A stretch of DNA of 64,000 bases from Cystobasidium ongulense (taxonomy: Eukaryota; Basidiomycota; Cystobasidiomycetes; Cystobasidiales; Cystobasidiaceae), in NCBI GenBank assembly GCA_022835595.1, contig BQUP01000001.1, positions 1,054,001-1,118,000 of the forward strand, written 5' to 3'. The notes beneath the pieces were generated by a model that saw nothing but the letters and a program-made list of their open reading frames with translations, was not told where the DNA came from and did no database searches. Both the position numbers and the translations under genes were made by a program. This document shows, in pieces, positions 12,759 through 24,535 of the stretch. How positions within the stretch are numbered: position 1 is the stretch's first letter; each line of letters starts with the position of its first letter.

Positions 12759-15700
12759 CTAACTATACCGAGCCATCTGTGACGGGCGTCCCTCATGCTC
12801 GTCCCTCTCTCTCAGCGCAGCATTCGAATCCTCGTTGTTCCAAAGATCGTCGTACAGCGCCTCACTGTCGTATCGTCGCTTGACTCCAGCAGCAGTCATC
12901 GTACTCGTCGTCCCATTCCCATTGCCGCTCGTCGTCCCATTCACCGTACTGCCGCTCGATGCGATACTCGCGACGGCTCCCCCACCTCCCACTCCATCAG
13001 CTGAAGCTGCAGATCCAGACCCAGGTATGGGCGTCCGGTTCGTAGAAAGCGGTATCGATAAACCGGTAGACTTGACTCCCCCAGGCGTACGTATCGAAGG
13101 CGCCCTACTTCCCATTCCAACAATAGAAGAAGAAGCTCCATCATCATCATCGCTATCTGACAGCGTCAGATCAATCACTCTGCTCCCCGTCCCTCCTTGT
13201 CCTCGGTTCAGACCCCCATTCGCCTGAGACCGGGAAGGTGGTGGTGGAGTATCGTCATTTCCATACTGATGATCATCGTCGTCGTCGTCATCTAATTCGA
13301 TAACCGCAGCTGGTGTCTTGCTCTTGCTATTTCCTCTCATAGTGCCATTAGGTACTGCAAGCGAAGTATTACTACTTCCAAGCTCAGGTTTAACATCCAA
13401 TGGAGTTCCATCCTTGCCCATGCCAATACTACTAGCTCTACTACCTCCCGCCGATGGCACCGTCCCATTCCTTAATTTCTCCTGATGCTCTAGCACTTTC
13501 CTCGAATTGCCCAACTTGTAATCTTCAGTTCTCCAAGTACCATCAACTTCAACGACGACAGTATCAACACTTCCATTCCGAGGTAAAGAATCTTTAATAT
13601 CTTGAAAGAATCCATCGTGTACTAACTCGTTAATGGAAGATGTAATAGCTCTATTACAGACTGGACATTTCCAATCTGGTGTATTCTCCATCATGCTTAG
13701 GAAACAGAATGCATCGAAACATTGTAAATGTGGGCAATTTATACTTCGTATTGGCGTGTTCAAAGTCGTATATGTGAGTGGATCTTTCATTGAGATCGTT
13801 GATGAAGTAGCTTGAATGTCGGGGTCTTCAGCCGCTCGATGGACTGCACACAATCATTGACGGGAATTTCGTTAGCATCATCACCTACTTATCATGTCCA
13901 CAGACAAGGAAAATACACTTACTGCTTCTAAGAACGTCCTCCTTCTGTCTAAATCTTTCCCTTTTAATCTTTTCCACAACCTGCTCAACCGAAAAGGCCT
14001 CGACGAAATAAACGATTAAATAGTAATTCTTATCAGTATTCATATAAACCAATTCCACTTTATTATTCTCTTTAATACTGCCCAATCGTAAAGCATAAGA
14101 ACCAATAGGAGGGTTGTTATTAGGAGGGGTTGAAGTTGTACTTGTTCTTGATGGATTCCCAACTTTTGCATTAGAAACATGTGCAGGTGGTGCTGTACCT
14201 GGTTTTTTCTTAATACCACGTAAATTGGCTATAACTGCAACCTCATTCATTTTCGCTTCGCTTGATACTGGAAAATCTATTGGTAAGGCTTGTCGTGCTG
14301 TGCCATATTGTATATGATTGGGATGGTAGAAGTCGCTCGAAGTGCAGTAAAGTCGCAGTTGGTATTGAGGTGCTTTTGGATCCTCCCTACAATACGTGAA
14401 GTAACATTGTCAGGAAATCCGGTTCACAAGTATCATGTAATATTCAAAGCTCACCTCGCTGTAAGAAGCTTCTGCCGCTGATCTTCTGTAAGGTGGACCT
14501 GCGCCACAGCTGTCGCTCGTTCACTCGGTCCACTCCCTGCGACAAATGATCACGTTAGATCAGACGCCTTCAAGACAGCACGGAATAATATAGCGAATGC
14601 AGGAACTCACTCAACAGCGTAACCACCGGACTGACAGCAGATATAACGTTAAAGAAAGGACTAGGTTTGAAATTCATAGGGATAGCAGGCTGCCCTGCGA
14701 TTGCGCTTTTTGGTGGCAATGGTGCAGGCAAACTGGTCGGTATCTGACTAGAGAGAGCGGAACCGTAACCACTTGATCCTGCCTGTCTCGGCGCTTGTAG
14801 ATGCGACGTTGATGAGGAAGATCCCGCAGTACCGTTGGCCACTGATCTGTATCCTGGGTTGGGGGAATTGCTGTAAGGTCGATTTGCTTGATAATATCCG
14901 TTGCTCGTCGATGAAGATGCCGCCGCAGACGTGCCGCCGTATGCTGCCGCAGTGGATGAAGATCCCGCGCGACCTGGCGATCTCATCAAGCCGAATTGAG
15001 CAGGACGAACTGCGTAGTCTCCGGGATATCCAGTACTAGACGTTGTTCTCAACGCACTTGACGTACCAGGTGCTAAATCGCTATATGTTGCTGAACCATA
15101 TTGACGAGCGTAACTTGCGCTAGAAGCAGAAGCGCCAGGTTGAGGGATGCTTGAGGGTGCAGTAGCGGCCACGGCTGCATTTGTACCTTGATAAACGATA
15201 CCCTGAGCTTCGCCAACAAGCTTAGCGACTTCGTAATAAGCCCCTGATTGAGTATTCTTCAGGGAGCGAAGGACATCAATGATCCTATTAATGAGTTCTT
15301 GTTTGTTCCCCGAGATTTTGATGTGTGTCAATGGTAAGTTAGGGATCAATTGAATGCCCCGAATAAGGTGCTTGAGTCTATCGACTGTTATGCGATAAGA
15401 ATTGGAGAAACCTTGGACGAGATCCTGATAGTCAGTGCGATAAAATGTCAGCTTCTTGGTTCCACTAAAATAGATATATTGACAAGTAATGAGAAACTCA
15501 CTTCGCACGAAGCCAAAGTAGGTGGAGGTTGAGCCATATTATGATATTTGAAATTCGCAAGCTCTCCTCTTAGAGCTTGTTCTATCAGTAGATCTTCGGT
15601 AGCCTGTATATATTCCCTCCAGAAAGCTTGAAATCTTTCCCAAGCAAGGAATGGGTCTGAGGCTCTCCGCTCTTCAGGTATGGAGATCGTGGTATCTGAG

Positions 15701-16464
15701 GTTGTCCAGCCGAGGTATTGTCCGGTCTCTAAAGAAGTAGATCTGCGATCTGAAGAGTCGAAAGTTTGAAAGGTCGAATGAGCTTGGCTGGCAGGCGAAG
15801 TACGAGACGAATAGCTCGCAGATCTTGGATCTCTGCTGGAACCCGATAGCCTTGCGTACGATGTATAAGGTGGTTCTGTCCGAGGAACAGATGTCGAATT
15901 GGTGGCACTGTCTGCGACCGGGTGATCTAGCGGCGGAAGAGTGTACTTTTCTAGAGGTCGTCGCGTGTGCGAGTTACTGCTTGACGCTATGGACCAGTCG
16001 GAATATGCAGCGGTGTTGTAGTTTTCGTCTAGGTAGGGCAGCTGTCCTTGATGTGCAACAGCAGCCGGTGGACGAGGCGCAGACGGTACGTAGCTGCTCC
16101 CGGAAGAACCCTGGTATTCGTGCGGGTCGTATGCGTCAGCTATGCCTTGCTGCTGGATAGAAGGAAGCCTGTAAGGGTCGTATTGGGCGGGAAGATCTGG
16201 AAGTGCGCCTCGAGCTCCTCCTACAGCAGGCTGACTTGGAGTGTACGCACGCTCGCTGCTGCTCTCGAGGTAGGCCCAAGGGTTCCAGTCTTCTGGGTGA
16301 GGGTGCTGTGGAGGGTTCAGTGTGCCAGCTGGGGCGTATCGCTGTTCCTGCTGCTCTTGATGGCCGCTGTCCTGGTGATGCTGAGATTCGCCGTACAAGG
16401 TCGAGGGCCGCTCGTATCGCTGACTTGACGGGTTCCAGGCGTAGGGCTGCGAGTGGTCGCTCAT
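12759..16464 (-). CDS. SIZ1: SUMO E3 ligase of the Siz/PIAS family (SAP, PINIT, SP-RING, SIMs)
   Basis: Nuclear E3 that helps Ubc9 pass SUMO to substrates. Domains from N to C: a disordered Tyr/Ser/Pro/Gln-rich extension of about 310 residues ending ALRGELANFKYH; a SAP motif (DLVQGFSNSYRITVDRLKHLIRGI... HIKISGNKQELINRI); a Ser/Ala-rich linker; a PINIT domain (QLRLYCTSSDFYHPNHIQYG... FPVSSEAKMNEVAVIANLRG); the SP-RING (INCPHLQCFDAFCFLSM... WKCPVCNRAI); and an acidic Ser-rich tail with two SUMO-interaction motifs, AVIELDDDD and VIDLTLSDSDDDD. Exons join at 15502/15424 (SCE|DLVQ) and further donors near 14611, 14460, 13910 and 13850. Two starts are possible: 16464 (MSDHSQPYAWNP), chosen because the open frame and coding-like sequence run back to it, or 15537 (MAQPPPTLASCE), which would give a conventional PIAS N-terminus. 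Confidence 0.9.
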
Positions 16465-17003
16465 GCAGCTCGCAGGTCGGTCTGCCTGCTTTTGCTGCCG
16501 CTCTTTGCTGCTGTGCTCATTGCATGCACGCTGCAGCAGAGGTTTGTCGAGCAGAGCAGAAGTGGAAGCAGCAGCCGTACACTCTTGATGAGCAGCAAGG
16601 CTGGGACACAGCACGGCGCAGGTCATGGAGAGCGGGTGTTCATACTATTGCAGCATCCACAAAGCCTCTTCTGTCTATCCATTGCATCTCAAAGCTTTCT
16701 TTTGCATGCCTCAGGTAGCTTTTCGCCACAGACACTACAAACAAGCAAAGAAAATAAACATGTGATTGCATTACATTCGGCAATCTCAATACACAATCTA
16801 TATGCTGAAGTCAGTGCTTTACTCAGTGTGACAATCTGCATCTCGCGGGTCTACTCGGCCGTCCTACCACCTGCTCTACTGCTCTTCTGACTTGTGGCAA
16901 AACGACTATTGGCGACCTGGTCGCCTGGATTTCAACGCACACATGGCCTATTACGGACTGTCCCGTGAGATACGTGAGATACGGCGTATCTAAGAGTCTT
17001 CAT
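16465..17003. other. Intergenic, SUMO ligase upstream / LRR-like gene downstream
   Basis: The part next to 16464 is still open in the SUMO-ligase frame up to 16626 and could be 5' UTR or an alternative N-terminus. No other gene recognised. Confidence 0.4.
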
Positions 17004-18889
17004 CTATCTGCGCCTGCCGGCATGCGCATGGTCATGTCCTGCATGCGACCCTTTCGAATGACCTTTCGACCTTGCAGTGTGATAAGCACTGTCATCAGAG
17101 GAGCTGCCAGAACTACTGCTTGAGGACGAGGAAGAATCTGAGGTGGACGAGCTATCGCTGCTATCAGAGCCTCTGCGCCGATGTCTACCACCCTGTCGAG
17201 GCTTGCTTGGAGGCCGATGACCACTTGGAATGGTCTGCTGTAGATGGGTATAGGGTGGAAAGGTATTTGGCACCCCAACACGAGAGACGTTATGCACCCT
17301 AGGCACGGTTCTTGGATCAACAACTGCAGCTCTTCCAGGCTGAGCAGGTAATTGTGGCAATGTCGGCGGCTGAGCCGGCCTTTCCTGCAATTCGAACAAT
17401 TCATTAGTTTGGTCCCTTGTCCTACTGAACTATTCCCACCTTGGTAGCTGTCAGCCAAACTACATCATCCTGAGAAGTATCGACTCTGATGTCTTGACTG
17501 GCCGCAAACTGCTTCCACACTTCCACGTCGGCTGTAGTAAGTCGTCGGGTGTCAGCGATAGCTACTCATAGAGGACTCGGCATTTGCTGGAGAGGAAACG
17601 AGAGACCTACACCATGCATCGTCATTTTCGAGCCAGTATACGTGCAGTCGCAGCAAGCTTTTGAGATGTCCATGCCGCATTGCTCCAAACAGTCCATTGG
17701 CAGTCAATCTAGGACAGTCATCCAATCGCAATGCAACGACGGAGTCCAAATGAGATCTGGGTGCTTCACCGAGCCTTTGCTCCCCCGTCGGATTGACCAT
17801 AAAGAGATTATCAGACGCCGCTAGACCTCCTAGATGGAGGTATTTGAGGTCTCTAGGAAATTGAGACGCGGTATCACCGACCAGATATGTAGCTGCGCAT
17901 GTATATACATCAGCTATACCGAGTCTGTTTGCGCAAGAGGTTCAAACTCACCTTCCATGTCTATCTCGCTCTCGCTCTCATTAGGCAACAGTATAGTCAA
18001 CATCTGCACTCTTCTCCCGTAATTCTTGACGGCGCGAGCAATAAAGCTACCGCTGACACCGACAAGTTTTTCAAACTTTAGGCATAGTAAAGTGTCTTTG
18101 GAGGATCCAAGGAGTACGTTTATCTGCTCCGGGTGAAAAGTACAATGTGAGAAATCGGCACGTAATAACTGACATTGGGGGTAGTATTGATTCCCGGTCC
18201 CAGCTATCGTCAAGTCAGGTCCCCAGAGACTGTAAAGGGACATCGCCCAATCAGCTTGGCTCATTGCTAAAGATGATAATGCCTTTGTACTTGCCGTATG
18301 CCGACAAGATTCGGGTTCCGGTACATGAGTCCGCTAATCGTCACAAACATAAGTGGCGTGTCTCTTGCCGTAACCAAGGAGAAAGCTTTCAATTCTCCAT
18401 GTGATGGTAAGGTTTCCAAGAAAGACTGCAGGAATTCAGCTTCCATGTCGAGATTTGCCGTGTGCAATTCAATACTTGATATACTGAAGGCAAGGGAAAA
18501 TATTTTCTTCACTTCGGGAATGAACGACTCGAGGTAATCACCATAATCTGAGATCAAATGAACGCCACCCGAAGAAAGAACAGGTCAGATGAAAGCTTTG
18601 TATGAACCACACAAACTATAAATGTAGTGTGCATCTCACCAAAAACGACGCTCAAAGCTTCACCAGATCCGTTCAAAATCTGTCTCTTCAGTTTCGCAGC
18701 CTCTTCCGGTTCCTCCATAAACTGCGAGCATGTGATTATGACTTTGTTCTGCCGGGTCAAGGGTGGTAGAGCAGGCGCTGGAAACGGTGGTAATTTCCAA
18801 GTGGGTGAATCTGGCGGCAAGATCTCGTCTGGCTCCTGCTTTACCCGTGGAGAGTGACCTGATTTCGCTTGGGGTCCACAGCAATTCAT
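17004..18889 (-). CDS. Leucine-rich-repeat-like protein, function unknown
   Basis: Exon 1 from MNCCGPQAKSGHSPRVKQEP (18889) is Pro-rich and then enters repeats spaced like F-box-type LRRs: KVIITCSQFMEEPEEAAKLK, DYLESFIPEVKKIFSLAF, GELKAFSLVTARDTPLMF, LVGIRLWGPDLTIAG, CLKFEKLVGVSGSF, RDLKYLHLGGLAASDN and VVALRLDDCPRLTANGLFGA. The C-terminus is a disordered basic and serine-rich tail (HRRRGSDSSDSSSTSDSSSS, then HSKGSHAGHDHAHAGRRR). No F-box is visible, so its partner is unknown. The junction at 18230-18294 works only as a GC-AG intron; other donor/acceptor choices there run into stops. An in-frame upstream ATG at 19024 could lengthen the N-terminus. Function: unknown, perhaps a substrate-recognition scaffold (inference). 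Confidence 0.7.
18230..18294 (-). other. Probable GC-AG intron in the LRR-like gene
   Basis: The minus strand reads ATACG then GCAAGTACAAAGG, and 65 nt later CCCTTTACAG then TCTCTGGGG. Splicing at GC gives LVGIRLWGPDLTIAG, a good repeat. The nearby GT (GGCAA|GTACAA) gives a stop in frame. GCAAGT is the usual donor of GC-AG introns. Confidence 0.65.
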
Positions 18890-19382
18890 TGTTGTATACC
18901 TGCGAGCATGAGCATGTAGTTGGGGTTTGTAGGAGGAGAGCCAGGAGATGTAGACGACCCGAGCTGCATCAGCTATCGTGCCACTCGCCCTTGGTCGTAT
19001 CGAAGCCGAAGGGCCACACCGCATTCGGCAAACAAAGGACGAAACGTGGACTCCCGCCAGCAGTCTGATCAGAGCTGACTATCGCAGTTAAGTGAGATTT
19101 AGAATGTGTTCCCAAGCATCCCAGAGTATACGAAAGAAAGCGTTACTTCAGAAAGAGCGTCACTACCGCTAAGTCCTACAGAATGCCATGTCGTGGGAGA
19201 TAGTGACACATAGTTATCAAGCCGAACTACAGGGATAAAGCGAAGAATAAGCAAACTTATAGACTTGGACAGCGCGGGTTGGTTGCTCCGTCACTTACAT
19301 ACAGACAAAGCTGGCTGGATAATGAATCAGATGGAGGAGAGAAACAGCTACACACAAATACGCCACAAAGAAAAGCTCAAGC
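18890..19382. other. Intergenic, upstream of LRR-like gene / downstream of RAB5
   Basis: 493 bp. It includes a possible 45-codon in-frame extension of the LRR-like gene (to 19024). Nothing else recognised. Confidence 0.4.
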
Positions 19383-20646
19383 CTAGCAAGCACATCCATC
19401 TTGCTTGTTTGGTCCACTAGTCAAGTCGACTCTGTTCGAATCTCCGCCGGCTGCTGCGGCACGGGATGCAGCACCTGCGCGTCCACCTTGGTTGGCTTTC
19501 GAGTTTGCCAAGAGCTGATCGATTGGAATAGCTTTGGCTGTTGTAAGAGAGAGTTTATTAGCGATGAGATAGTTGTGATATCGAGTTTGCAATCACAACG
19601 TACCAATTTCCGTAAAGACCTCAACCACGCCCTCGCCGGTTTTGGCGGATGTTTCAGCGAAAAGCAGGCCCATTTCCTTAGCATAAGCCTCTGCTTCCTC
19701 CTTGTTGACTTGTCTTTTATTAGCACTTGACTGAAGTGTAGTCTCGGTAGCTGCATCTTCAGGTGTGGCAGTAGCATCATCCGCTTCGTCTTCTTCATCA
19801 TCGTCCGAGCTTGTCGAGCTCTCTCCAGACGTGGTTTTGGGCGTGGATGCAGTCTCTGCGACAAGATCGATCTTGTTGCCCACGAAGGCTATGACAATGT
19901 TGCTGTTCGCTTGTCGTTGGAGCTCCTTGACCCAGCTCTTGGCTTTTTCAAGAGATGACTGAGGGTAGGCGTGTGCTGTGAGTGTCAGAACTGTAATATC
20001 TATGTGGCGGTGGAAAAGGCAACCTACAGCCTTTGTCACGTCGTAAACGACAATGGCAGCAGCAGCATTGCGATAGTACATGGGCGCGAGACTGAAGTAG
20101 AAAGTGTCAGAGTAAGCAAGCTGTATCCCAAGGTACTGTGATCTCCATCTTCGACGCACCTGTGGAATCTCTCCTGGCCCGCTGTGTCCCATATCTCGAA
20201 CTTGATCACTTTATCCTCCAGGCGACACTTTTGAGTGAGGAAAGCGGCTCCGACTGAGTAGATGGTCCGGTGTCAGGGCTTGCCATTGCAGCCACTTTGA
20301 AACATGCAAGCTCACTCGTGGGCTCCTTGTTCTCCTGGAAGTCATTCTGCACAAATCGGACGACGAGGGAGGATTTGCCTACTGCGGACTGTGAGTACAA
20401 AGTGGAAGAGGTCAGCATTGTCTACGGTAGACGGAGTCGCATCAGTGATCCAGCTTGTCCCGCTACTCACCTCGCCTGTGTATGACCGACGGGTGTACGC
20501 GACAGACCATCACCATCATCAGCATCAGTCACGGCAATCCATCGTCAGCCTCGCTGAGGCCAAGCCCACGCACCGAGCAGGACGAGCTTGACCTGGATTC
20601 CACGAGAAGAGGTGGCTGCTGGGCCTGTTGGCTGTCCTGATGCCAT
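19383..20646 (-). CDS. RAB5: Early-endosome GTPase Rab5 (Ypt5/Vps21 type) with acidic insertion
   Basis: Small GTPase of early endosome fusion. Spliced protein about 272 residues: [21 protein letters not shown]-loop GESAVGKSS (res. 25-33), switch I NKEPTIGAAFLTQ, switch [22 protein letters not shown] (the [10 protein letters not shown] stretch marks Rab5), G4 NKIDL (131-135), G5 ETSAKTGEG, and a C-terminal GCAC with two cysteines for geranylgeranylation. Between NKIDL and the conserved [13 protein letters not shown] lies an extra Thr/Ser/Asp/Glu-rich stretch of about 45 residues (roughly 137-182). A P-loop GES codon set is supplied by a 5-nt exon (20471-20475). The gene has several other introns of 60-100 nt. 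Start at 20646 is the first ATG leading into the G domain. It is divergent from the acetate transporter across 2.2 kb. Confidence 0.95.
20471..20475 (-). other. 5-nt microexon (GCGAG) of RAB5
   Basis: Minus strand: exon 1 ends CTCG at 20574, donor GTGCGT; acceptor ACACAG, then GCGAG, then donor GTGAGT; next acceptor CTCACAG at 20389 followed by TCCGCAGTAGG. Joining gives GGC GAG TCC GCA GTA GGC AAA, the invariant GESAVGK. Skipping it breaks the P-loop and the frame. Confidence 0.85.
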
Positions 20647-22840
20647 TGTCGGTGTCGGGGTGGATGGGGACGGTTGGAGCGGAGCACAATTGTCGAGTGC
20701 GCCTGCATGCCTCGCTATGCAGGGCTGCAAGGCAAGTGGCGGAACAGGCCGAACAAGCGGTGAGAGAAGAGCAGAGGGAATAGCTACAGCGGCCAGTACT
20801 ACTGGTATACTCTGTCCTGACTGCTGCATCCTCTCCTTGCTCAAGTTGAGATTACCGACTTTCGATTGCCCTCTCGCGTGCATAGAGTGTCTCACGTGTC
20901 GATAGTACTCGGCTTCTACCCAACACTCTGTCAAGTAGCCATGTCGGGTCTACGAGTTGCAGGAGTTCTCCAATGAGACAACCTACTCGAGTGCCTCGTT
21001 CCACAATCCTCCCTCCACGCAGACGGCACTGAGAGCCATCTATCATACGCCCTCTTGGAAATGACACGCAGTACTTCACTTGGTGAACACAACTCGAGGT
21101 GTGCTGAAAAACAATCTACATGCATTGTTGAGTGTCCCTGCTGGTTCCGCAAGTCACTTTAAATGCACAACACGAATACACAGTCGCAGAAAGCTCTCGG
21201 AACAAAGGTCGTCAAATCAAGATACACTTCTGAGCTTGCTATATGGAGTACTATCAGCTCGATATAGCATTGAAAATGCTGTCTGTATCAACAGGGTGTG
21301 CACACTTTGGGTATAGGAGTATCGCTAGTTGAACGAACCGACCCATCAATCGTCCGTATACAGGACTGTCCGCCCTGCATTGCCAACCTTACCACATCCT
21401 TAGCGAGTACTTTGAATGCCTAAAGCTCGAAGTAACGGCATATCTGCGGACCACTCGAATTTTCAAGTTGATTGAGGCTTCGCGAAATCTGTCCACTTCG
21501 CATACTCAGGTTTTACGCTGGACTAGCAAAGCGTCTGGACGATCTTGAAAGCACGATACTCAGTACTGGGCAACGGGCGTTTCTCAAGACGTGAACAGTC
21601 ATCTGGCTCTCGGCTCATGTTGGTCAAGTCCAGTAGGTTACATCAACTTTGCACATATTTGAGTCATTGAACCACCTCGCATGGTGCAACATCTGGTACA
21701 GGCGGTGAAGTGTGGAGCGCCATAGAAATCTGGCTGTGACGGGTGTGTCGATATAAACAGTGTACGGCAAACATCAAGTCGCAGTCGGGCATGCGGTAAG
21801 TTATGGTGCGAGAGCGACGGTGGGGCCCGCGCATGAGGCTCTGAAAGTGGTATGACGTATTTAGACACCACGTTCTGAGGGAGCAGACTTGAGTGTGCAA
21901 CGCACGCAAAATAAGCGAAGCATGCTGTTCTGGTATATACTATTTACATCAATCGTAAAGAGCCAGTCTGCTGGTCAAAAGTCCTCAGCCTGACCTCGTA
22001 GATGACGCTTGTTCTTGGCTGTAAGTTACCATAATGCAAGATCACTTGCGGGTCCCCGTAATTGAGCATATACGGTACAAGGCATAAGCGGGGGTTAACA
22101 AGTCATCTAGTCTTCTTTGTTTCTGTTCAGCTCGGCCTTGCATGTCTTGTCTCGACGAGCAGTTGATTGGCAAGTGTCTATTCTTAGGCTTTCCTGCTAG
22201 CAAGCCGTGTTATAAATATGTACAACCTGACCTCGCATAACTTACGGCAAGAGAAGAGAGTGCCAGAAATGCAAGTCGCGTCCTTATTTGTCTTTAGGTA
22301 TCGTTTGTTATTTTGTACAAGTCCAGGCGAAGAATGTAAGATGCTATAGCTTTGGAAGGCGATGATGTATTCTTTTCTTGTCTTTCCCTGAAAACACACA
22401 AGTAACTTGGGACAACTTCAGGCTCGGCCAGCAAAAACTTCGACGTCATAGCAAATTTATGTACTCAAATCTACACAGGCGAATCAAGTACAGTAAGCAG
22501 AGCAAGTCCGCTTAAGCTGGCTGCCGGAGAGGCCAGAAAATATCAGCTAGCTATTCTCCAAGAGGAAAGAAGGGATAATTTACTAATGATCTGATCTCAC
22601 CTTGGTCCGATACAGTAATCTTCCGTTAGTAATAAATATAGAGTAATAAACGGATAGCACGCACGCTGCAGCCGCAAACGAGGGGCGCCATTTTTCTCCA
22701 GTTCCAGTCCATTCCTCCAGGAAAGCTGCTCCGAGTTGGAACCATTAAATTGTCAAGTTCGGATCTTCCCATCTTTCTTTTCTTTCATCTCACTGCAAAC
22801 TAGCTTTCCAACCCAGAGCTAAGCAAGTACAACCACGACA
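20647..22840. promoter_or_regulatory. 2.2-kb divergent intergenic region, RAB5 / acetate transporter
   Basis: No open frame here resembles a protein and no tRNA or rRNA signature was seen. The last 300 bp before 22841 are AT-rich (AATAAATATAGAGTAATAAACGG around 22630) and include AGGGG at 22680, the core of a stress-response element, which is weak evidence alone. The length fits a regulated promoter for the transporter, or an unannotated non-coding transcript. Confidence 0.4.
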
Positions 22841-24535
22841 ATGGCACACCAACACGCACACGAAGGACAGAATGGCACAGTCCCTACGAATGGCGACGGC
22901 ACATACACTGCTCACAACGGTGTGAAGAGTGAGGCACATCCATGCGTGCAATCAATCGACCTGCCTGAAGCGCTAACACAGAGCTTCCCACAGTCGAGCA
23001 TGCCGGCGGTGGCCAGCCTAGCAGAGCCATCACTCCAGGCGGGTGAGTTGCATTGACTTGTTCTTGCTCTTGCCCATGCTTGCTTGCTTTCCCATGGTCT
23101 GCCATTCCTTCCTCGGTTGGAATGGGCACGGCGATCGAAGCAGTTTTGGGCGGAGACATTGCAGCAAGGCGTGTCGTGGACGAATAGCTGACTGGACATT
23201 GTTGTTGCTCGCAGACACCCCTTCGAGTACGGCGATTCATACAGTAGCCATTGGCATGCCACACTTGTCCACTTTCTGACTTATCTCCTCACAGCCCCAC
23301 TCAGCCAGGCTTTCCCATCTGTGAGTCTCCATGGTGGTGGCAACGGAGCCCCGACTCGGGCACTCGCTGACCTTTTGTCTCTGCAGTCCACCGAAAGTTT
23401 GCCAGTGAGTGAAGCATCATGAACGACGTTCTGTACATTGTGTGGTGTGCGGTCCTCCCTTTATGGTGGCTGTACCGAGTTGCTTGGCTGGCTTGAGCCG
23501 CGGAGACACTTTCAATGAGATGACGCTGCCGTGTTCGGTTCGCTCATTCTTCGGAGATGTCGGCATTCATCCGTCCGGAGGAGCCGACAGTGGATTACCT
23601 GCCCGCTCTAGCCAGTTCAGCACTGCATCACGCCTGAGCACGAGAAGGGAAAAGATCTCAATCTGAGCACTCTAATAATCGCAGATCCCGCTCCTCTCGG
23701 TTTGATGGGCTTCGCCGGAACCACCTTTGTTCTATCATGGTACAACGTGAGTGCCTGGACAGATTCACCAAATGGCTCTGCAAGTCTTGGTTCTGACATC
23801 CTTAATCCCGTGCTCTCAGACCGGTGTCAGAGGAATTACTGAACCCAACGTCGTCGTCGGCCTCGCTCTAGGATATGGCGGTCTAGCACAATTCTTAGCA
23901 GGCATGTGGGAGTTCGCAGCTGGTAACACGTGAGTGAAGAGCGCTGGCATCAGTATATGTCTTCTCTCTACTAATCCGTACACCTTCAATTTTGCAGTTT
24001 CGGTGCTACTGCCTTCTCATCCTACGGTGCTTTCTGGTTCTCCTATGCCGCAATTTTCATTCCGAACTCTGGTATCCTTGCCGCATTCGAAGGTGAAGCT
24101 GCCTCTCAATTGCCTCAAGCATTAGGATTCTACCTCCTCTCTTGGTTCTTGGTCACTTTCATCTTCTTGATCGCTGCTTTAAGATCTTCCGTTGGTCTCG
24201 TCTCGGTCTTCTTTTTCCTAACAATGTGAGTAGCCGTCAAGCTTCAAGTTACACACGCTCGCCCGATAATATTGACGCTCCCTCGCAATCATTCTAGTAC
24301 CTTCATTCTATTGGCCGCAGCCGAATTTACAGGAAGGCACGCAGTGCAAGTTGCTGGAGGGTCCTTCGGTTTAGTCACCGCCTTCTGCGCATTCTAGTGC
24401 GTTCGAAGCAATTGCTCGCATCTCTACACCCTCACTGACATGTTAAATTGTGCTTCCAGCGTCGCATTGGCAGGTCTCCTTACACCCGACACATCCTTCT
24501 TCATGCTCCCAATTGGTCCTCTCGGACCCAAGTAA
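22841..24535 (+). CDS. Acetate/ammonium transporter, Ato/Gpr1/Fun34/YaaH family
   Basis: Plasma-membrane six-helix transporter family linked to acetate/succinate uptake and ammonium export (yeast Ady2/Ato). After a polar 67-residue start (MAHQHAHEGQNGTVPTNGDG) three tiny exons (23215-23243, 23305-23320, 23387-23404) splice to GFPIFHRKFANPAPLGLMG, the family signature NPAPLGL. The helices follow: GFAGTTFVLSWYN, NVVVGLALGYGGLAQFLAGM, FGATAFSSYGAFWFSYAAIF, FYLLSWFLVTFIFLIAALRS, VGLVSVFFFLTITFILLAAA and GLVTAFCAFYVALAGLLTPD, ending LPIGPLGPK. EFAAGNTFGATAFSSYGAFW is the second conserved block. I chose the acceptor at 23303-23304 over one 10 bases upstream because only that choice keeps frame into NPAPLG. 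Intron 4 (23405-23684) is unusually long for this window. Expression probably depends on carbon source, as in yeasts (inference from family). Confidence 0.93.

Noticed and set aside
22700-22725. Carbon-source response element (TCCATTCCTCC) upstream of the acetate transporter
   Set aside because: Matches only the first half of the yeast Cat8/Sip4 consensus; too weak to list.
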